NCBI GenBank assembly: GCA_041677345.1
Contig: JBAYQE010000042.1
Span: 1-20,875, forward strand
Reading direction: 5' to 3'
DNA from: JALOAT01 sp041677345
GTDB taxonomy: Bacteria; Pseudomonadota; Gammaproteobacteria; Thiohalomonadales; Thiohalomonadaceae
Length of the DNA stretch: 20,875 nucleotides
This document shows, one piece after another, positions 5,974 through 13,437 of this stretch. Within the stretch, counting starts at the first letter, position 1. Each line of letters begins with the position of its first letter. A model generated the notes under the pieces. The model made no database searches. It had not been told where the DNA came from and saw only the letters and a list, made by a program, of their open reading frames with translations. Position numbers and translations under genes: made by a program.

Positions 5974-8841
5974 ATGCAATCGACTCCTGTCCAGGAGGTC
6001 AAGAAGACCACCTGCTATATGTGTGCCTGCCGGTGTGGCATCCGGGTACACCTGCGCGATGGCGAGGTGCGCTACATCGACGGCAATCCCGACCATCCCC
6101 TGAACAAGGGCGTGATCTGCGCCAAGGGCTCCTCGGGCATCATGAAGCAGTACTCCCCGGCGCGCCTGACCAAGCCGCTGCGCCGCAAGCCCGGTACCGA
6201 GCGCGGCGCCGGCGAGTTCGAGCCCATCTCCTGGGAAGAGGCATTCTCCACCCTGGCGGAGCGCCTCGCAAACCTGCGCGCCACGGATCCGAAGAAGTTC
6301 GCACTCTTCACCGGCCGCGACCAGATGCAGGCCCTCACCGGCCTGTTCGCACGTCAGTTCGGCACGCCCAACTACGCCGCGCACGGCGGTTTCTGTTCCG
6401 TGAACATGGCCGCCGGCATGATCTACACCATCGGCGGCTCGTTCTGGGAATTCGGCGGCCCCGACCTGGAGCGCTCCAAGCTGTTCGTGATGATCGGCAC
6501 CGCCGAGGACCATCACTCCAACCCGCTCAAGGTTGCCCTCTCCCAGTTCAAGCGTGACGGCGGCCGCTTCATCTCCGTCAACCCGGTGCGTACCGGCTAC
6601 TCGGCCATCGCCGACGAATGGGTGCCCATCCGTCCGGGTACCGACGGCGCCTTCCTGCTGGCGGTGATCCACGAGATCCTCGCCAAGGGCCTGTACGACC
6701 GTGACTTCCTGGTGCGTTACTCCAACGCCGGCCAGCTGGTGAACGTCAACGACAAGAGCGACGAGTTCGGCATGTTCGCGCGCGCCGAAGTGCCGCGCGC
6801 GGAAGGCTGCTACGACCCGCAGAACGCCCTGTGGTGGGACCGCAACACCAACAAGCCCGTGGTCACCCACACCCCGGGCGCCGACCCGTTCCTGCGCGGC
6901 GAGTTCAAGCTGCACGACGGCACGGTGGTGAAGCCCGCGTTCCAGTTGCTGCAGGAGCGCGTGCAGGAATACACCCCGGAATGGGCCGAGCAGATCACCG
7001 GCATTCCCGCCGAGACCATCCGTCGCCTCGCGCACGAAATGGGTATCACGGCGCGCGACCACCGCATCGAGCTGCCCATCGCCTGGACCGACAGCTGGGG
7101 CGTCGAGCACGAGACCGTCACCGGCAACCCGGTGTCCTTCCACGCCATGCGCGGCCTGGCCGCCCACTCCAACGGCTTCCAGACCATCCGTGCCCTGGCC
7201 ATCCTCATGTCCATTCTGGGCACTATCGATCGTCCGGGCGGCTTCCGTCACAAGGTGCCGTTCCCGCGTCCCATCCCGCCCTGCGCGCGCCCGCCCAAGG
7301 GCCCCGAGGCGGTGCAGCCCAACACCCCGCTGGCGGGCATGCCGCTGGGCTGGCCGGCCGATCCGGATGACCTGTTCGTGGACGAGAAGGGCGAACCGGT
7401 GCGCATCGACAAGGGTTTCTCCTGGGAATACCCGCTGTCGGTGCACGGCCTGATGCACAACGTGATCACCAATGCGTGGCGCGGCGACCCGTACAAGATC
7501 GACACCTTGCTCATCTTCATGGCGAACATGGCGTGGAACTCCACCATGAACACGGCGGAAGTGCGCAAGATGCTCAACGACAAGGACGAGGACGGCGAAT
7601 ACAAGATCCCGTTCATCGTTGTCGCGGATGCGTTCCAGTCGGAGATGACGGCGTTTGCCGACCTGGTCCTGCCGGATACCACCTATCTTGAGCGGCACGA
7701 CGTCATGTCCATCCTGGACCGTCCGATCTCCGAGTTCGACGGCCCGGTGGACTCGGTGCGTATCCCCGTGCTACCGCCCACCGGTGACTGCAAGCCGTTC
7801 CAGGACGTGCTCATCGAACTCGGTACACGCCTCAAGCTGCCCGCCTTCACCACAGCTGGCGGCGAGCGCAAGTTCCGCGACTACCCCGACTTCATCGTCA
7901 ACTACGAGACCGAGCCGGGTTCCGGTATCGGCTTTCTGGCGGGCTGGCGTGGCAAGGGCGGCGAGAAGCACATGCGCGGCGAGCCCAACCCGAAACAGTG
8001 GGAGATGTACGCCAAGAACAACTGCGTGTTCCACTACGAGTTGCCCAAGAGCTACCAGTACATGCGCAACTGGAATCAGGGTTATCTCGAGTGGTCGCAG
8101 CGCAACCGCATCACGCGCTATGCAGAGCCGGTCCTGATCCACATCTATTCGGAAGTGCTGCAGAAGTTCCGTGCCGCCGCCCAGGGGCGCGGTATCAGCC
8201 GCAAGCCGCCTGCGCATCTGGCCAAGCGCGTCGAGACCTATTTCGATCCGCTGCCGTTCTTCTACGACCCGCTCGAGTGCCAGGTGTCGGACAAGCACAA
8301 GTATCCGCTGGCGGCGATCACCCAGCGTCCCATGGCCATGTATCACTCCTGGGACTCGCAGAACGCCTGGCTGCGCCAGATCCACGCGCACAACCTGCTG
8401 TACGTGAACACGCAGACCGCACTGGCCGCCGGCATCCAGGACGAAGACTGGATCTGGGTGGAGAGCCAGTGGGGCAAGGTGCGCTGCATGGCGAAGCATT
8501 CCGAGGCCGTGGAGCCCGGCACCGTGTGGACCTGGAACGCCATCGGCAAGGCCGCGGGGGCGTGGAATCTCACGCCGGACGCCAACGAGTCGCAGAAGGG
8601 CTTTTTGCTCAACCACCTCATTTCCGAGGAACTGCCGGCGCCGGATGGCAAGCACGTTTCCAACTCCGACCCCATCACGGGTCAGGCCGCGTGGTACGAC
8701 GTGCGGGTGCGCATCTACAAGGCGGAAGACGGGGAGCAATTCACGTCACCGCAGTTTGCACCCATGCAGCCCTACCCGGGCCAGCCCGAGCGCAATAAGG
8801 TCTGGAACTACTTCGCCGGCAAGGTGAAGAAGAAGGCCTGA
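5974..8841 (+). CDS. soeA: SoeA: molybdopterin catalytic subunit of cytoplasmic sulfite dehydrogenase
   Basis: 955 residues, matching the length of SoeA, a member of the DMSO-reductase/polysulfide-reductase family. SoeABC oxidizes sulfite to sulfate on the cytoplasmic side of the membrane. The N-terminal [4Fe-4S] motif is C14-x2-C17-x3-C21-x27-C49. There is no twin-arginine signal, which separates it from periplasmic PsrA/PhsA relatives. C141 in GGFCSVN is the probable molybdenum ligand by position. Bis-MGD-binding segments follow through to the C-terminal molybdopterin dinucleotide domain (about 780-950). It is followed by a four-cluster ferredoxin and an eight-helix membrane anchor, the SoeABC order. 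No clear ribosome binding site precedes the ATG; no better start is apparent. A reductase role is possible from sequence alone, but the sulfur-oxidation context favours sulfite oxidation. Confidence 0.88.
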   Translation: MQSTPVQEVKKTTCYMCACRCGIRVHLRDGEVRYIDGNPDHPLNKGVICAKGSSGIMKQYSPARLTKPLRRKPGTERGAGEFEPISWEEAFSTLAERLANLRATDPKKFALFTGRDQMQALTGLFARQFGTPNYAAHGGFCSVNMAAGMIYTIGGSFWEFGGPDLERSKLFVMIGTAEDHHSNPLKVALSQFKRDGGRFISVNPVRTGYSAIADEWVPIRPGTDGAFLLAVIHEILAKGLYDRDFLVRYSNAGQLVNVNDKSDEFGMFARAEVPRAEGCYDPQNALWWDRNTNKPVVTHTPGADPFLRGEFKLHDGTVVKPAFQLLQERVQEYTPEWAEQITGIPAETIRRLAHEMGITARDHRIELPIAWTDSWGVEHETVTGNPVSFHAMRGLAAHSNGFQTIRALAILMSILGTIDRPGGFRHKVPFPRPIPPCARPPKGPEAVQPNTPLAGMPLGWPADPDDLFVDEKGEPVRIDKGFSWEYPLSVHGLMHNVITNAWRGDPYKIDTLLIFMANMAWNSTMNTAEVRKMLNDKDEDGEYKIPFIVVADAFQSEMTAFADLVLPDTTYLERHDVMSILDRPISEFDGPVDSVRIPVLPPTGDCKPFQDVLIELGTRLKLPAFTTAGGERKFRDYPDFIVNYETEPGSGIGFLAGWRGKGGEKHMRGEPNPKQWEMYAKNNCVFHYELPKSYQYMRNWNQGYLEWSQRNRITRYAEPVLIHIYSEVLQKFRAAAQGRGISRKPPAHLAKRVETYFDPLPFFYDPLECQVSDKHKYPLAAITQRPMAMYHSWDSQNAWLRQIHAHNLLYVNTQTALAAGIQDEDWIWVESQWGKVRCMAKHSEAVEPGTVWTWNAIGKAAGAWNLTPDANESQKGFLLNHLISEELPAPDGKHVSNSDPITGQAAWYDVRVRIYKAEDGEQFTSPQFAPMQPYPGQPERNKVWNYFAGKVKKKA

Positions 8842-8880
8842 GAGAGGTAGCCGCGGAATTACCGAGGCAGGATTTCATCA

Positions 8881-8950
8881 CCTGTAGGAGCGGCCCCCGG
8901 CCGCGATTCTTCGACCGAAGCCAATCGCGGCCGGGGGCCGCTCCTACAGG
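8881..8950. repeat. REP-type double palindrome between soeA and soeB
   Basis: A perfect 28-bp inverted repeat (left arm 8881-8908, right arm 8923-8950) begins CCTGTAGGAGCGG, the typical opening of REP elements in Pseudomonas and related gammaproteobacteria. Each arm can fold by itself (GCGGCC-CCC-GGCCGC), and the 14-nt centre contains a further small stem (CTTCG-AC-CGAAG). Such REP pairs (BIMEs) are dispersed by RAYT transposases and can stabilise upstream mRNA. Here the pair splits an operon whose subunits should be made together. There is no T-run after it, so complete termination is not expected. Confidence 0.85.
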
Positions 8951-8992
8951 GGCCTGGTGCGCTCTGCGGCATACAAAAAAGGTTTCGAGAAC

Positions 8993-9724
8993 ATGACCCA
9001 ATTAGCCCTAGTCATCGACCTGAACGTGTGCGTCGGCTGTCATGCCTGCGTGACCAACTGCAAGGAGTGGAACACCTCCGGCAGTGCCGGTCCCATGGTG
9101 GATCAGAACCCGTACGGCAAGGACCCGACCGGCACGTTCTTCAATCGTGTGCAGACCTATGAAGTGGGCGAATTCCCGCTCACCGAGACCGTGCACTTTC
9201 CCAAGTCATGCCTGCATTGCGAAGAGCCGCCCTGTGTGCCGGTGTGTCCCACGGGCGCGTCGTACAAGCGCAAGGAAGACGGCATCGTGCTGGTGGATTA
9301 CGACAAGTGCATCGGTTGCAAGTACTGCTCGTGGGCGTGCCCCTACGGCGCCCGCGAGTTCGACGAGCACCAGAAGATCATGAAGAAGTGCACCTTGTGC
9401 GTGGACCGCATCTACGACGCCAGCTTGACGGCCGAGGAACGTCGTCCCGCCTGCGTGCGTGCCTGTCCCGCGGGCGCGCGCCTGTTCGGCGACATCCACG
9501 ATCCGGAATCCGAGGTGTCGGTGGCCATCCGTGAGCACGGTGGTTACCAACTGATGCCCGAATGGGGTACCAGTCCGGCCAACCACTACCTGCCACGCCA
9601 CAAGGTCAAGATGCACATCCGCGAGGATGAGATCGAGCGCGCGGCCAACCCGCTCAAGATCGACAGCAAACTGCCGAAGCCGGCCACCACCGAGCCCTCG
9701 CTCGACGACGTGACCAGCTTCTAA
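8993..9724 (+). CDS. soeB: SoeB: four-cluster iron-sulfur subunit of sulfite dehydrogenase
   Basis: 243 residues from the ATG at 8993; an earlier in-frame start at 8957 is rejected because MTQLALVIDLNVCVGC matches the normal N-terminus of this family. Sixteen cysteines form four [4Fe-4S] sites of the DmsB/PsrB/NrfC type: C13/C16/C19/C23, C73/C76/C81/C85, C106/C109/C112/C116 and C133/C136/C154/C158. It wires SoeA to the membrane subunit SoeC. There is no Tat or Sec signal, as expected for a cytoplasmic-facing complex. AAGG about 10 nt upstream is a weak ribosome binding site. The gene follows soeA after 151 nt containing the REP palindrome and precedes soeC by 17 nt. Confidence 0.92.
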   Translation: MTQLALVIDLNVCVGCHACVTNCKEWNTSGSAGPMVDQNPYGKDPTGTFFNRVQTYEVGEFPLTETVHFPKSCLHCEEPPCVPVCPTGASYKRKEDGIVLVDYDKCIGCKYCSWACPYGAREFDEHQKIMKKCTLCVDRIYDASLTAEERRPACVRACPAGARLFGDIHDPESEVSVAIREHGGYQLMPEWGTSPANHYLPRHKVKMHIREDEIERAANPLKIDSKLPKPATTEPSLDDVTSF

Positions 9725-9741
9725 CTGAACGGAACGAAACG

Positions 9742-10719
9742 ATGCATCCAGCATTCTCTGTCATTTTCCTCACCACCCTCATCGGCGTGGGGCAGGGCCT
9801 GTTCCTGGCCATGTTCACCGTCGAGTCGCACGTGGCGTTCGCATTTCTGCCGGAACAGCCGCATTCGTTCTACGCGTACGGCAGCGTACTCTCGCTGCTG
9901 TTTCTGGTGGCGGGTCTCATCGCCTCCTTCTGGCATCTCGGCCGCCCCGAGCGTGCATGGCGCACCGCGACGCGCTGGCGCACGTCCTGGCTGTCGCGTG
10001 AAGTCATTGCATTGCCGGCGTTCATGGGTGCGGTATTCATCTACGGCATTACGCACATGTTCAGCTTTAGCCCGGTGGTGGGCGCCATGCCTGGCGGTGC
10101 GCCGGTGACCCTCACCTTCCTGATCGGCTCCGTCGGCACCGTGCTCGCCTTCGCGTTGTTCCTGAGCACCGGCATGATCTATGCCTGCCTGCGCTTTCTG
10201 CGGGAATGGAACACACCCCTCACAGTGGTGAACTACATCCTGCTGGGCTGGTCCTCGGGATTCACCTTTGCCACGTTGTATGCCGCCTATGTGGCACCAC
10301 ACCTGGTACCGTTCATGGCCGGTTGGGCGGTGATCCTGACCTTGCTCGCCTTCGCCAGCCGCTCCGCATCACTCATCCGCAACGCACGGCTGAAACCCAA
10401 GTCCACGCTGCAGACCGCTATTGGCATCAAGCACCCGAAGATCGTGCAGAAGACCCAGGGCTCCATGGGTGGCTCGTACAACACCCGCGAGTATTTCCAC
10501 GGCGCCAAGCCGGTGCTGCTGCGCTCCATCAAGTGGTTCTTCCTGTTCGCCGTGTTCCTGGTACCCCTGGTGTTGTTGAGTGCCGGAATCGGCGGTCGGA
10601 CCAGCGGTATCCTGCTTACGGCGTTCGTGGTCCAGTACATCGGCCTGCTGGCAGAGCGCTGGTTCTTTTTCGCCCAGGCAAACCATCCACAGAACCTCTA
10701 TTACCAATCCGTTGCCTGA
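9742..10719 (+). CDS. soeC: SoeC: DmsC-like membrane anchor of sulfite dehydrogenase
   Basis: 325 residues with about eight hydrophobic spans, near 5-27, 42-64, 88-108, 121-146, 160-181, 187-206, 265-286 and 289-311. This is the DmsC/NrfD-type anchor that exchanges electrons with quinones. The long hydrophilic segment around 206-260 (rich in Lys and Arg) and the C-terminus AQANHPQNLYYQ are typical of the SoeC/DmsC group. It is the last gene of the operon, 17 nt after soeB with a weak upstream GGAACG, and is followed 35 nt later by a strong terminator. In sulfur oxidizers it would deliver sulfite electrons to the ubiquinone pool. Exact helix borders are estimated by eye. Confidence 0.9.
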   Translation: MHPAFSVIFLTTLIGVGQGLFLAMFTVESHVAFAFLPEQPHSFYAYGSVLSLLFLVAGLIASFWHLGRPERAWRTATRWRTSWLSREVIALPAFMGAVFIYGITHMFSFSPVVGAMPGGAPVTLTFLIGSVGTVLAFALFLSTGMIYACLRFLREWNTPLTVVNYILLGWSSGFTFATLYAAYVAPHLVPFMAGWAVILTLLAFASRSASLIRNARLKPKSTLQTAIGIKHPKIVQKTQGSMGGSYNTREYFHGAKPVLLRSIKWFFLFAVFLVPLVLLSAGIGGRTSGILLTAFVVQYIGLLAERWFFFAQANHPQNLYYQSVA

Positions 10720-10750
10720 TACGTCCGTCGCCTGATGCGCGGACGACGGC

Positions 10751-10790
10751 AAGAGCCCCGCAGTGCGAATGCATTGCGGGGCTTTTTTGT
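10751..10790 (+). terminator. Intrinsic terminator of soeABC
   Basis: A stem at 10755-10782 of about 12 bp (outer arm GCCCCGCA pairing with TGCGGGGC, inner GTGC with GCAT) has a GAAT loop and is followed at once by six T residues (10783-10788). It lies 35 nt after the soeC stop, the expected place for rho-independent termination. Confidence 0.9.
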
Positions 10791-11202
10791 CGTGTCGGTC
10801 CACAGGCGCCCCGGACGGACAGGTGCCGCGGTCTTTAGCTCGCAATTCCACCATCGCTCGGAACGTAATCCACTTTTGGCGACCTAACGCAGGGGATGGA
10901 CCACAGTGGGCGCGGAGTCGCCATAACGGACGGGGTTTGCCCGCCGTTCCCGGCCTCACGCCCGTGCAAGAAAATGGTGACAACGCTTCACCATTTTCTT
11001 TGCAGGAGGAGTGAGGTATCGCGCCAGGACCTTTCTCCATCCGGCCTGGTCTAAACCGGCCGGTGCCTGGGGACTTCGTGATCGGACGCAGAAATGAAGG
11101 CGCAGCGAAGGCCGGGGCGGTTCTGTGAGCCAGTCGGCTGTGCACACGGAGTCCCATCTCTAAAGTCACTGCCGACCGCAACAAGCCACGAGCGAACGTC
11201 AC
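10791..11202. other. Gene-free stretch with two strong hairpins
   Basis: No convincing coding region lies here. Two hairpins stand out. One at 10965-11004 has arms GAAAATGGTGA and TCACCATTTTC (11 bp perfect, extended by TGCAA/TTGCA after one bulge) and a 7-nt loop, followed by AGGAGGAG. The second at 11041-11063 has CCGGCC(T)GGT pairing with ACCGGCCGG around a CTAA loop. A longer-range pairing GGCGAC...GTCGCC spans about 10878-10922. I could not match the region to a known riboswitch or tRNA. It may be the leader of the downstream protease gene or a dispersed intergenic repeat. Confidence 0.45.
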
Positions 11203-11730
11203 ATGAAAAAACGTCTTCTGTCGGTACTGTTTGCGACTGCGTGCATGGGAGGAGTCGCAGTTGCCGGGGCGGCCGAGTTCAATACCTCGGTACCCATGAA
11301 GGTGAAAGGCGCAGCGACCTTCTACGTGCCCGGGCACATCGATGGACTGGGGCTCGTGGAGTTGATGGTGGATACCGGCTCCGGCTACATGACCATCAAC
11401 GAAGAGGCCCTGCGTGAGTTGAAGCGCACCAACAATGCCCGCTACGTGCGTGACCTGCGGGGCATTCTCGCCAACGGCAGTGAAATGGTGGTTCCAGTCT
11501 ACCGGCTCACGGCCGTGAACATCGGTGGCAACTGCCGCATCAACGACGTGGAAGCGGCTGTGTTCCCGGGTAAGACCCGTTTTATCCTCGGCCTGTCGGT
11601 ACTGCAGAAGGCCGCACCCTTCATTTTCTCTCTGGAGCCCGCGTCACTGGTACTCAGCCACTGCGCCCCCGGTACGGGCGAGCGTGTGGCCGTCACGGTG
11701 CCCACTACGACGACCACGCTCGCGAAATAA
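11203..11730 (+). CDS. Secreted retropepsin-like aspartic protease (clan AA)
   Basis: 175 residues. A Sec signal peptide is clear: MKKRLL, a hydrophobic core, and a probable cleavage near AGA-A at 21-24. The mature part has the catalytic D57-T-G-S motif in LMVDTGSGYMTI and the distal hydrophobic-hydrophobic-Gly motif at 128-130 (FILGLSVLQ). This is the layout of the single-domain retropepsin fold, which works as a homodimer. C111 and C154 could form a disulfide in the periplasm. A Thr-rich tail (168-172) ends the protein. Related bacterial proteins are periplasmic or membrane-linked; their substrates are mostly unknown. No strong ribosome binding site is visible. It stands alone on this strand, with convergent transcription from the EF-hand gene. 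Confidence 0.82.
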   Translation: MKKRLLSVLFATACMGGVAVAGAAEFNTSVPMKVKGAATFYVPGHIDGLGLVELMVDTGSGYMTINEEALRELKRTNNARYVRDLRGILANGSEMVVPVYRLTAVNIGGNCRINDVEAAVFPGKTRFILGLSVLQKAAPFIFSLEPASLVLSHCAPGTGERVAVTVPTTTTTLAK

Positions 11731-11742
11731 GAAACCCTCTCA

Positions 11743-11772
11743 AGGCGCCTGGCCGTGCGGGGCCAGGCGCCT
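11743..11772. terminator. Convergent stem-loop between protease and EF-hand genes
   Basis: A perfect 12-bp inverted repeat (AGGCGCCTGGCC and its complement) with a 6-nt loop lies between two convergent genes. There is no T-run on either strand, so it is terminator-like in position only. It may work as a bidirectional block to 3' exonucleases or as a weak bidirectional terminator. Confidence 0.55.
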
Positions 11773-11792
11773 GTCGTGCCTCCTGCAGCCGG

Positions 11793-12617
11793 TCACATCC
11801 CGCCGGAGCCACCGCCCATACCACCTCCGGTCTCACCGCCCATGCCACCACCCATACCGGGCTGATCCATGGGCTGGTCGATGCTGCTGTCTGGAGGAGG
11901 CATGGTACCCATCTGTGATTCGAAGGCGCTGAACTCCGACGGATCCACGCTGCCGTCCTGGTTGGCATCGGCAGAGGTGAACTGATCGGATAGGTTGGGA
12001 TTGGTGCTCGCTTCGTCCTGGCTGATCATGCCGTCCGCGTTGGTGTCCAGTGACTCGAACGACATGGCTGCGCTACCGCCTGCCGTCCCGCCTCCCATGG
12101 CGCCGCCACTCTGGCCGCCCATGGATGCGCCGCCGATCTGGGCTTCGAAGGCGCTGAACTCGGACTGGTCGATGGACCCGTCCTGATTGGCATCTGCATT
12201 GGTCCAGTTCTGGCTGAGTACCGATGATTGAGCCGCTTCCTCGCGCGTGATCATGCCGTCCGTGTCGGCATCCAGTTCGGAGAAACTCTTGTCCAGGGCG
12301 GTATTACCGCCCGCCCCTGCACCGCTGGCCAGGGTATCCTCGAAGGCGCTGAATTCCGATTGGTCCAAACTGCCGTCCTGATTGCTGTCGGCCGTGCTCC
12401 AGTGTTGGTTCAGCACGGGGGACTGGGCGGCCTCGTCCTGGCTCACCATGCCGTCGGAATTCATGTCCAGTTCCGAGAAGCTCATGTCCATGCCCTGCTG
12501 CATGCCTGAGCCACTGGCGCTGCCGCCATAACCGGACTGGCCTGCGGCGAAGGCACTACCCGCGGCCAGGGCCATGGAGGCCGAGAGTACTGCGATCGCG
12601 ATAGGCGTCTTCTTCAT
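11793..12617 (-). CDS. Secreted EF-hand protein with six calcium-binding loops
   Basis: 274 residues from the ATG at 12617, supported by AAGGAGG 6 nt upstream. A Sec signal peptide (MKKTPIAIAVLSASMALAAG, cleavage near AFA at 22-24) precedes three repeat units, each with a pair of EF-hand loops: 51-62 and 77-88, 116-127 and 142-153, 191-202 and 217-228. All six loops have the D-x-[NDS]-x-D-G pattern with Glu at position 12, so all look able to bind calcium. The repeat units are separated by Gly/Met/Ser-rich linkers, and the tail (250-274) is rich in Gly, Met and Pro. It is probably a periplasmic or extracellular calcium buffer or sensor; function is otherwise unknown. Near-identical DNA (tcgaaggcgctgaa) recurs in each unit, pointing to recent internal duplication. 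Confidence 0.85.
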   Translation of the reverse strand: MKKTPIAIAVLSASMALAAGSAFAAGQSGYGGSASGSGMQQGMDMSFSELDMNSDGMVSQDEAAQSPVLNQHWSTADSNQDGSLDQSEFSAFEDTLASGAGAGGNTALDKSFSELDADTDGMITREEAAQSSVLSQNWTNADANQDGSIDQSEFSAFEAQIGGASMGGQSGGAMGGGTAGGSAAMSFESLDTNADGMISQDEASTNPNLSDQFTSADANQDGSVDPSEFSAFESQMGTMPPPDSSIDQPMDQPGMGGGMGGETGGGMGGGSGGM

Positions 12618-12647
12618 TGGGATCCTCCTTGCGTAGGTGAGACTGGA

Positions 12648-12695
12648 TGCGGGTTTCCCCGCAGCCCGATGCGGCCTCCCAAGGTTTAGCCGCAT
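12648..12695 (-). promoter_or_regulatory. Two hairpins in the leader of the EF-hand gene
   Basis: On the minus strand, an inverted repeat ATGCGGC-N13-GCCGCAT (12669-12695) is followed by TGCGGG-GAAA-CCCGCA (12648-12663), a 6-bp stem capped by a GNRA-type tetraloop. They lie 31-78 nt before the ATG and are probably within the 5' untranslated leader. They do not match a riboswitch class I know. The ribosome binding site is outside both stems. Confidence 0.4.
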
Positions 12696-12807
12696 TCCGG
12701 ATGGCGGCGCGCCGGCAACTTGTGAAATCCGGCCATGGACTTATTGGGATTTTGTAAAGAAAAACCGGTGAGATGGGCTGGCGGGCCAGGCCGCGGATCT
12801 GCGCTAG

Positions 12808-12850
12808 CGAAAAAAAGAAAACGCCGAAGGCACGAAGGCCGACGGCGTTT
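12808..12850 (-). terminator. Intrinsic terminator of the SOR-like gene
   Basis: On the minus strand, AAACGCCG pairs with CGGCGTTT (12819-12850) with an inner GGC/GCC pairing, followed by a T-rich run corresponding to the A-tract at 12810-12818. It lies 25 nt after the stop of the 12876-13328 gene, so that gene is monocistronic. Confidence 0.85.
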
Positions 12851-12875
12851 CCCCTGTGGGTGTGACAACGACAGT

Positions 12876-13328
12876 TTAGGCCACGTAGAGGGCTTTTGCC
12901 TCCCTGGCGGCCCGGGCTTGGTCCGGGCTGTAGGCCGCGCCGGACCACAGCATCTCGTAGGCGATCTCCTCGTTGCCGTTCTCGCACAGGGACAGCACGT
13001 CCTTGAACAGGGGCTGGAACGTCTCGGAGCGGTGGGAGGCTTCGTGCTCAGCGAAGGAACGCCAGAAGGTAATGATGAGTGCCTCACGCCCCTTCAACGG
13101 GCTGGCCACGCTCTGGCCCACCGTGGAGCCCTCGTTGGAGATCATGCCGCTGTTGAGGGCAACGAAGCCGCCCACAAAGCCGGTGTCGGAGTGGTAGGTC
13201 TTCACGTTCTCGCACAGCAGCGCGACCCGTTCCTGCAGGTCATCCAGGCTGTAGCCTTGTTTCAGGACCACGCGGTTGACGGTCACGACGCCGTCGCCAG
13301 GGAAGTCGTTGATGAGATTGCCTGCCAT
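12876..13328 (-). CDS. SOR-like dimeric alpha+beta-barrel protein (half-length sulfur oxygenase reductase homologue?)
   Basis: 150 residues, no signal peptide, so cytoplasmic; GGAGG lies 5 nt before the ATG. The sequence resembles the N-terminal, active-site half of sulfur oxygenase reductase (SOR), recalled from the Acidianus enzyme. C39 stands where SOR has catalytic C31, followed by GFVG (50-53). TFW (87-89) leads into H95-E-x-x-H99-R, where SOR has TFW...H86-E-x-x-H90-R. E121, followed by Y124-E125, stands where SOR has E114, followed by Y117-E118. These His/His/Glu residues bind the mononuclear iron in SOR. SOR is about 310 residues with an internal duplication; only one half is present here. 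The fold is shared with antibiotic-biosynthesis monooxygenases, so a general DABB-superfamily oxygenase is the alternative. Monocistronic, with its own promoter and terminator. Confidence 0.6.
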   Translation of the reverse strand: MAGNLINDFPGDGVVTVNRVVLKQGYSLDDLQERVALLCENVKTYHSDTGFVGGFVALNSGMISNEGSTVGQSVASPLKGREALIITFWRSFAEHEASHRSETFQPLFKDVLSLCENGNEEIAYEMLWSGAAYSPDQARAAREAKALYVA

Positions 13329-13405
13329 GTGTACCTCCGGTTCTGCGCTAGGTGTCGGAGCAGCCCGTTCGGGTTGCCCCCGAAGCGTATTAGCGTTCGG
13401 TTATT

Positions 13406-13437
13406 GACTAATGTAATAGTCCTATAAAAATGGTCAA
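13406..13437 (-). promoter_or_regulatory. Promoter of the SOR-like gene with overlapping inverted repeat
   Basis: On the minus strand, TTGACC (13432-13437) and TACATT (13410-13415) are separated by 16 nt, a reasonable sigma70 promoter about 80 nt before the ATG. A perfect inverted repeat GACTA-N6-TAGTC (13406-13421) covers the -10 hexamer, the usual place for a repressor operator. Assignment is by pattern only. Confidence 0.5.

Noticed and set aside
5947..7698. 583-codon open frame antisense to soeA
   Set aside because: It overlaps a full-length, motif-complete molybdoenzyme gene; the antisense frame is open because of strong GC bias at third codon positions. Its translation is His/Val/Gly-rich with no domain.
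11011..11097. Small frame starting GTG after the AGGAGGA at 11004-11010
   Set aside because: The ribosome binding site would directly abut the start codon with no spacing, and the 28-codon product has no recognisable feature.
10791..11202. Possible tRNA or known riboswitch in the noncoding stretch
   Set aside because: No T-loop sequence or cloverleaf, and no match to the cobalamin, TPP, SAM, glycine or cyclic-di-GMP consensus cores as I know them.
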